A stretch of 16,346 bases of DNA from NCBI GenBank assembly GCA_016713325.1, contig JADJPJ010000064.1, positions 1-16,346 on the forward strand. Reading direction: 5' to 3'. Source of the stretch: Candidatus Flexifilum affinis. Its GTDB lineage: Bacteria > Chloroflexota > Anaerolineae > Aggregatilineales > Phototrophicaceae. Shown piece by piece: positions 16,245 through 16,346 of this stretch (its first letter is position 1; the number at the start of each line of letters is the position of its first letter). The notes beneath the pieces are model-generated. The model had not been told where the DNA came from. It searched no databases and saw only the letters and a list, made by a program, of their open reading frames with translations. The translations under genes were made by a program, and so were the position numbers.

Positions 16245-16346
16245 CGTCTGGACTTGGTTTGGTTTCGTTTGGTGTGGTTCCAATAACCCAACCGGAGCCA
16301 AGTCATATGCGTCAACCCGGTTTCAACTTCGTGATTCACTGAATTT

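Overview
The window looks like a GC-rich draft contig or contig end from a Chloroflexota bacterium, probably Anaerolineae-like. This is an inference from gene style: a two-domain ALDH16-type aldehyde dehydrogenase, a TIR plus FGE-fold pair, a large NTPase-TPR-LuxR regulator, and many short GTAGGG-type palindromes between genes. No rRNA, tRNA or CRISPR array was seen. The window opens inside a membrane-protein gene and closes just upstream of a transposase gene.

Layout. 1-664 (+): C-terminal part of a membrane protein. 687-3150 (+): a two-domain aldehyde dehydrogenase broken by two frameshifts and one TAG, with its last codons supplied by an inserted palindromic repeat. 3076-3383: a cluster of hairpin elements, one a likely terminator. 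4890-3440 (-): a TIR domain with an internal TAG, then a coiled-coil plus FGE-fold protein that lacks the formylglycine-generating cysteine pair. 5283-6318 (+): two tandem paralogues of an unrecognised small alpha/beta protein, ended by a strong terminator at 6352-6392. 9982-6426 (-): a three-gene block, in transcription order a secreted dirigent/allene-oxide-cyclase-like barrel, a berberine-bridge-type FAD oxidase and a secreted vanadium-haloperoxidase-family enzyme. 13009-10472 (-): a LuxR-type regulator with Walker A and TPR regions, broken by at least ten frame changes. 14334 to about 13165 (-): an acyl-CoA dehydrogenase with a fragmented 3' third. 14619-15107 (+): a lower-GC GAF-domain gene. 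16244-15222 (-): a fragmented DDE transposase.

The most interesting functional unit is the 9982-6426 block. It combines an oxidase, a haloperoxidase-family enzyme and a dirigent-like barrel, the kinds of protein that cooperate in plant oxidative coupling and alkaloid chemistry. A shared pathway here is inferred, not shown. The tandem unknown pair at 5283-6318 is the best candidate for a new protein family.

Data quality matters for every broken gene. Many frame breaks fit loss of a single base, several in G or C runs, which suggests sequencing or assembly error. Yet the breaks are concentrated at about 11.1-13.5 kb and 15.2-16.2 kb, while the 1.4 kb oxidase gene has none, so real decay of some loci cannot be excluded.
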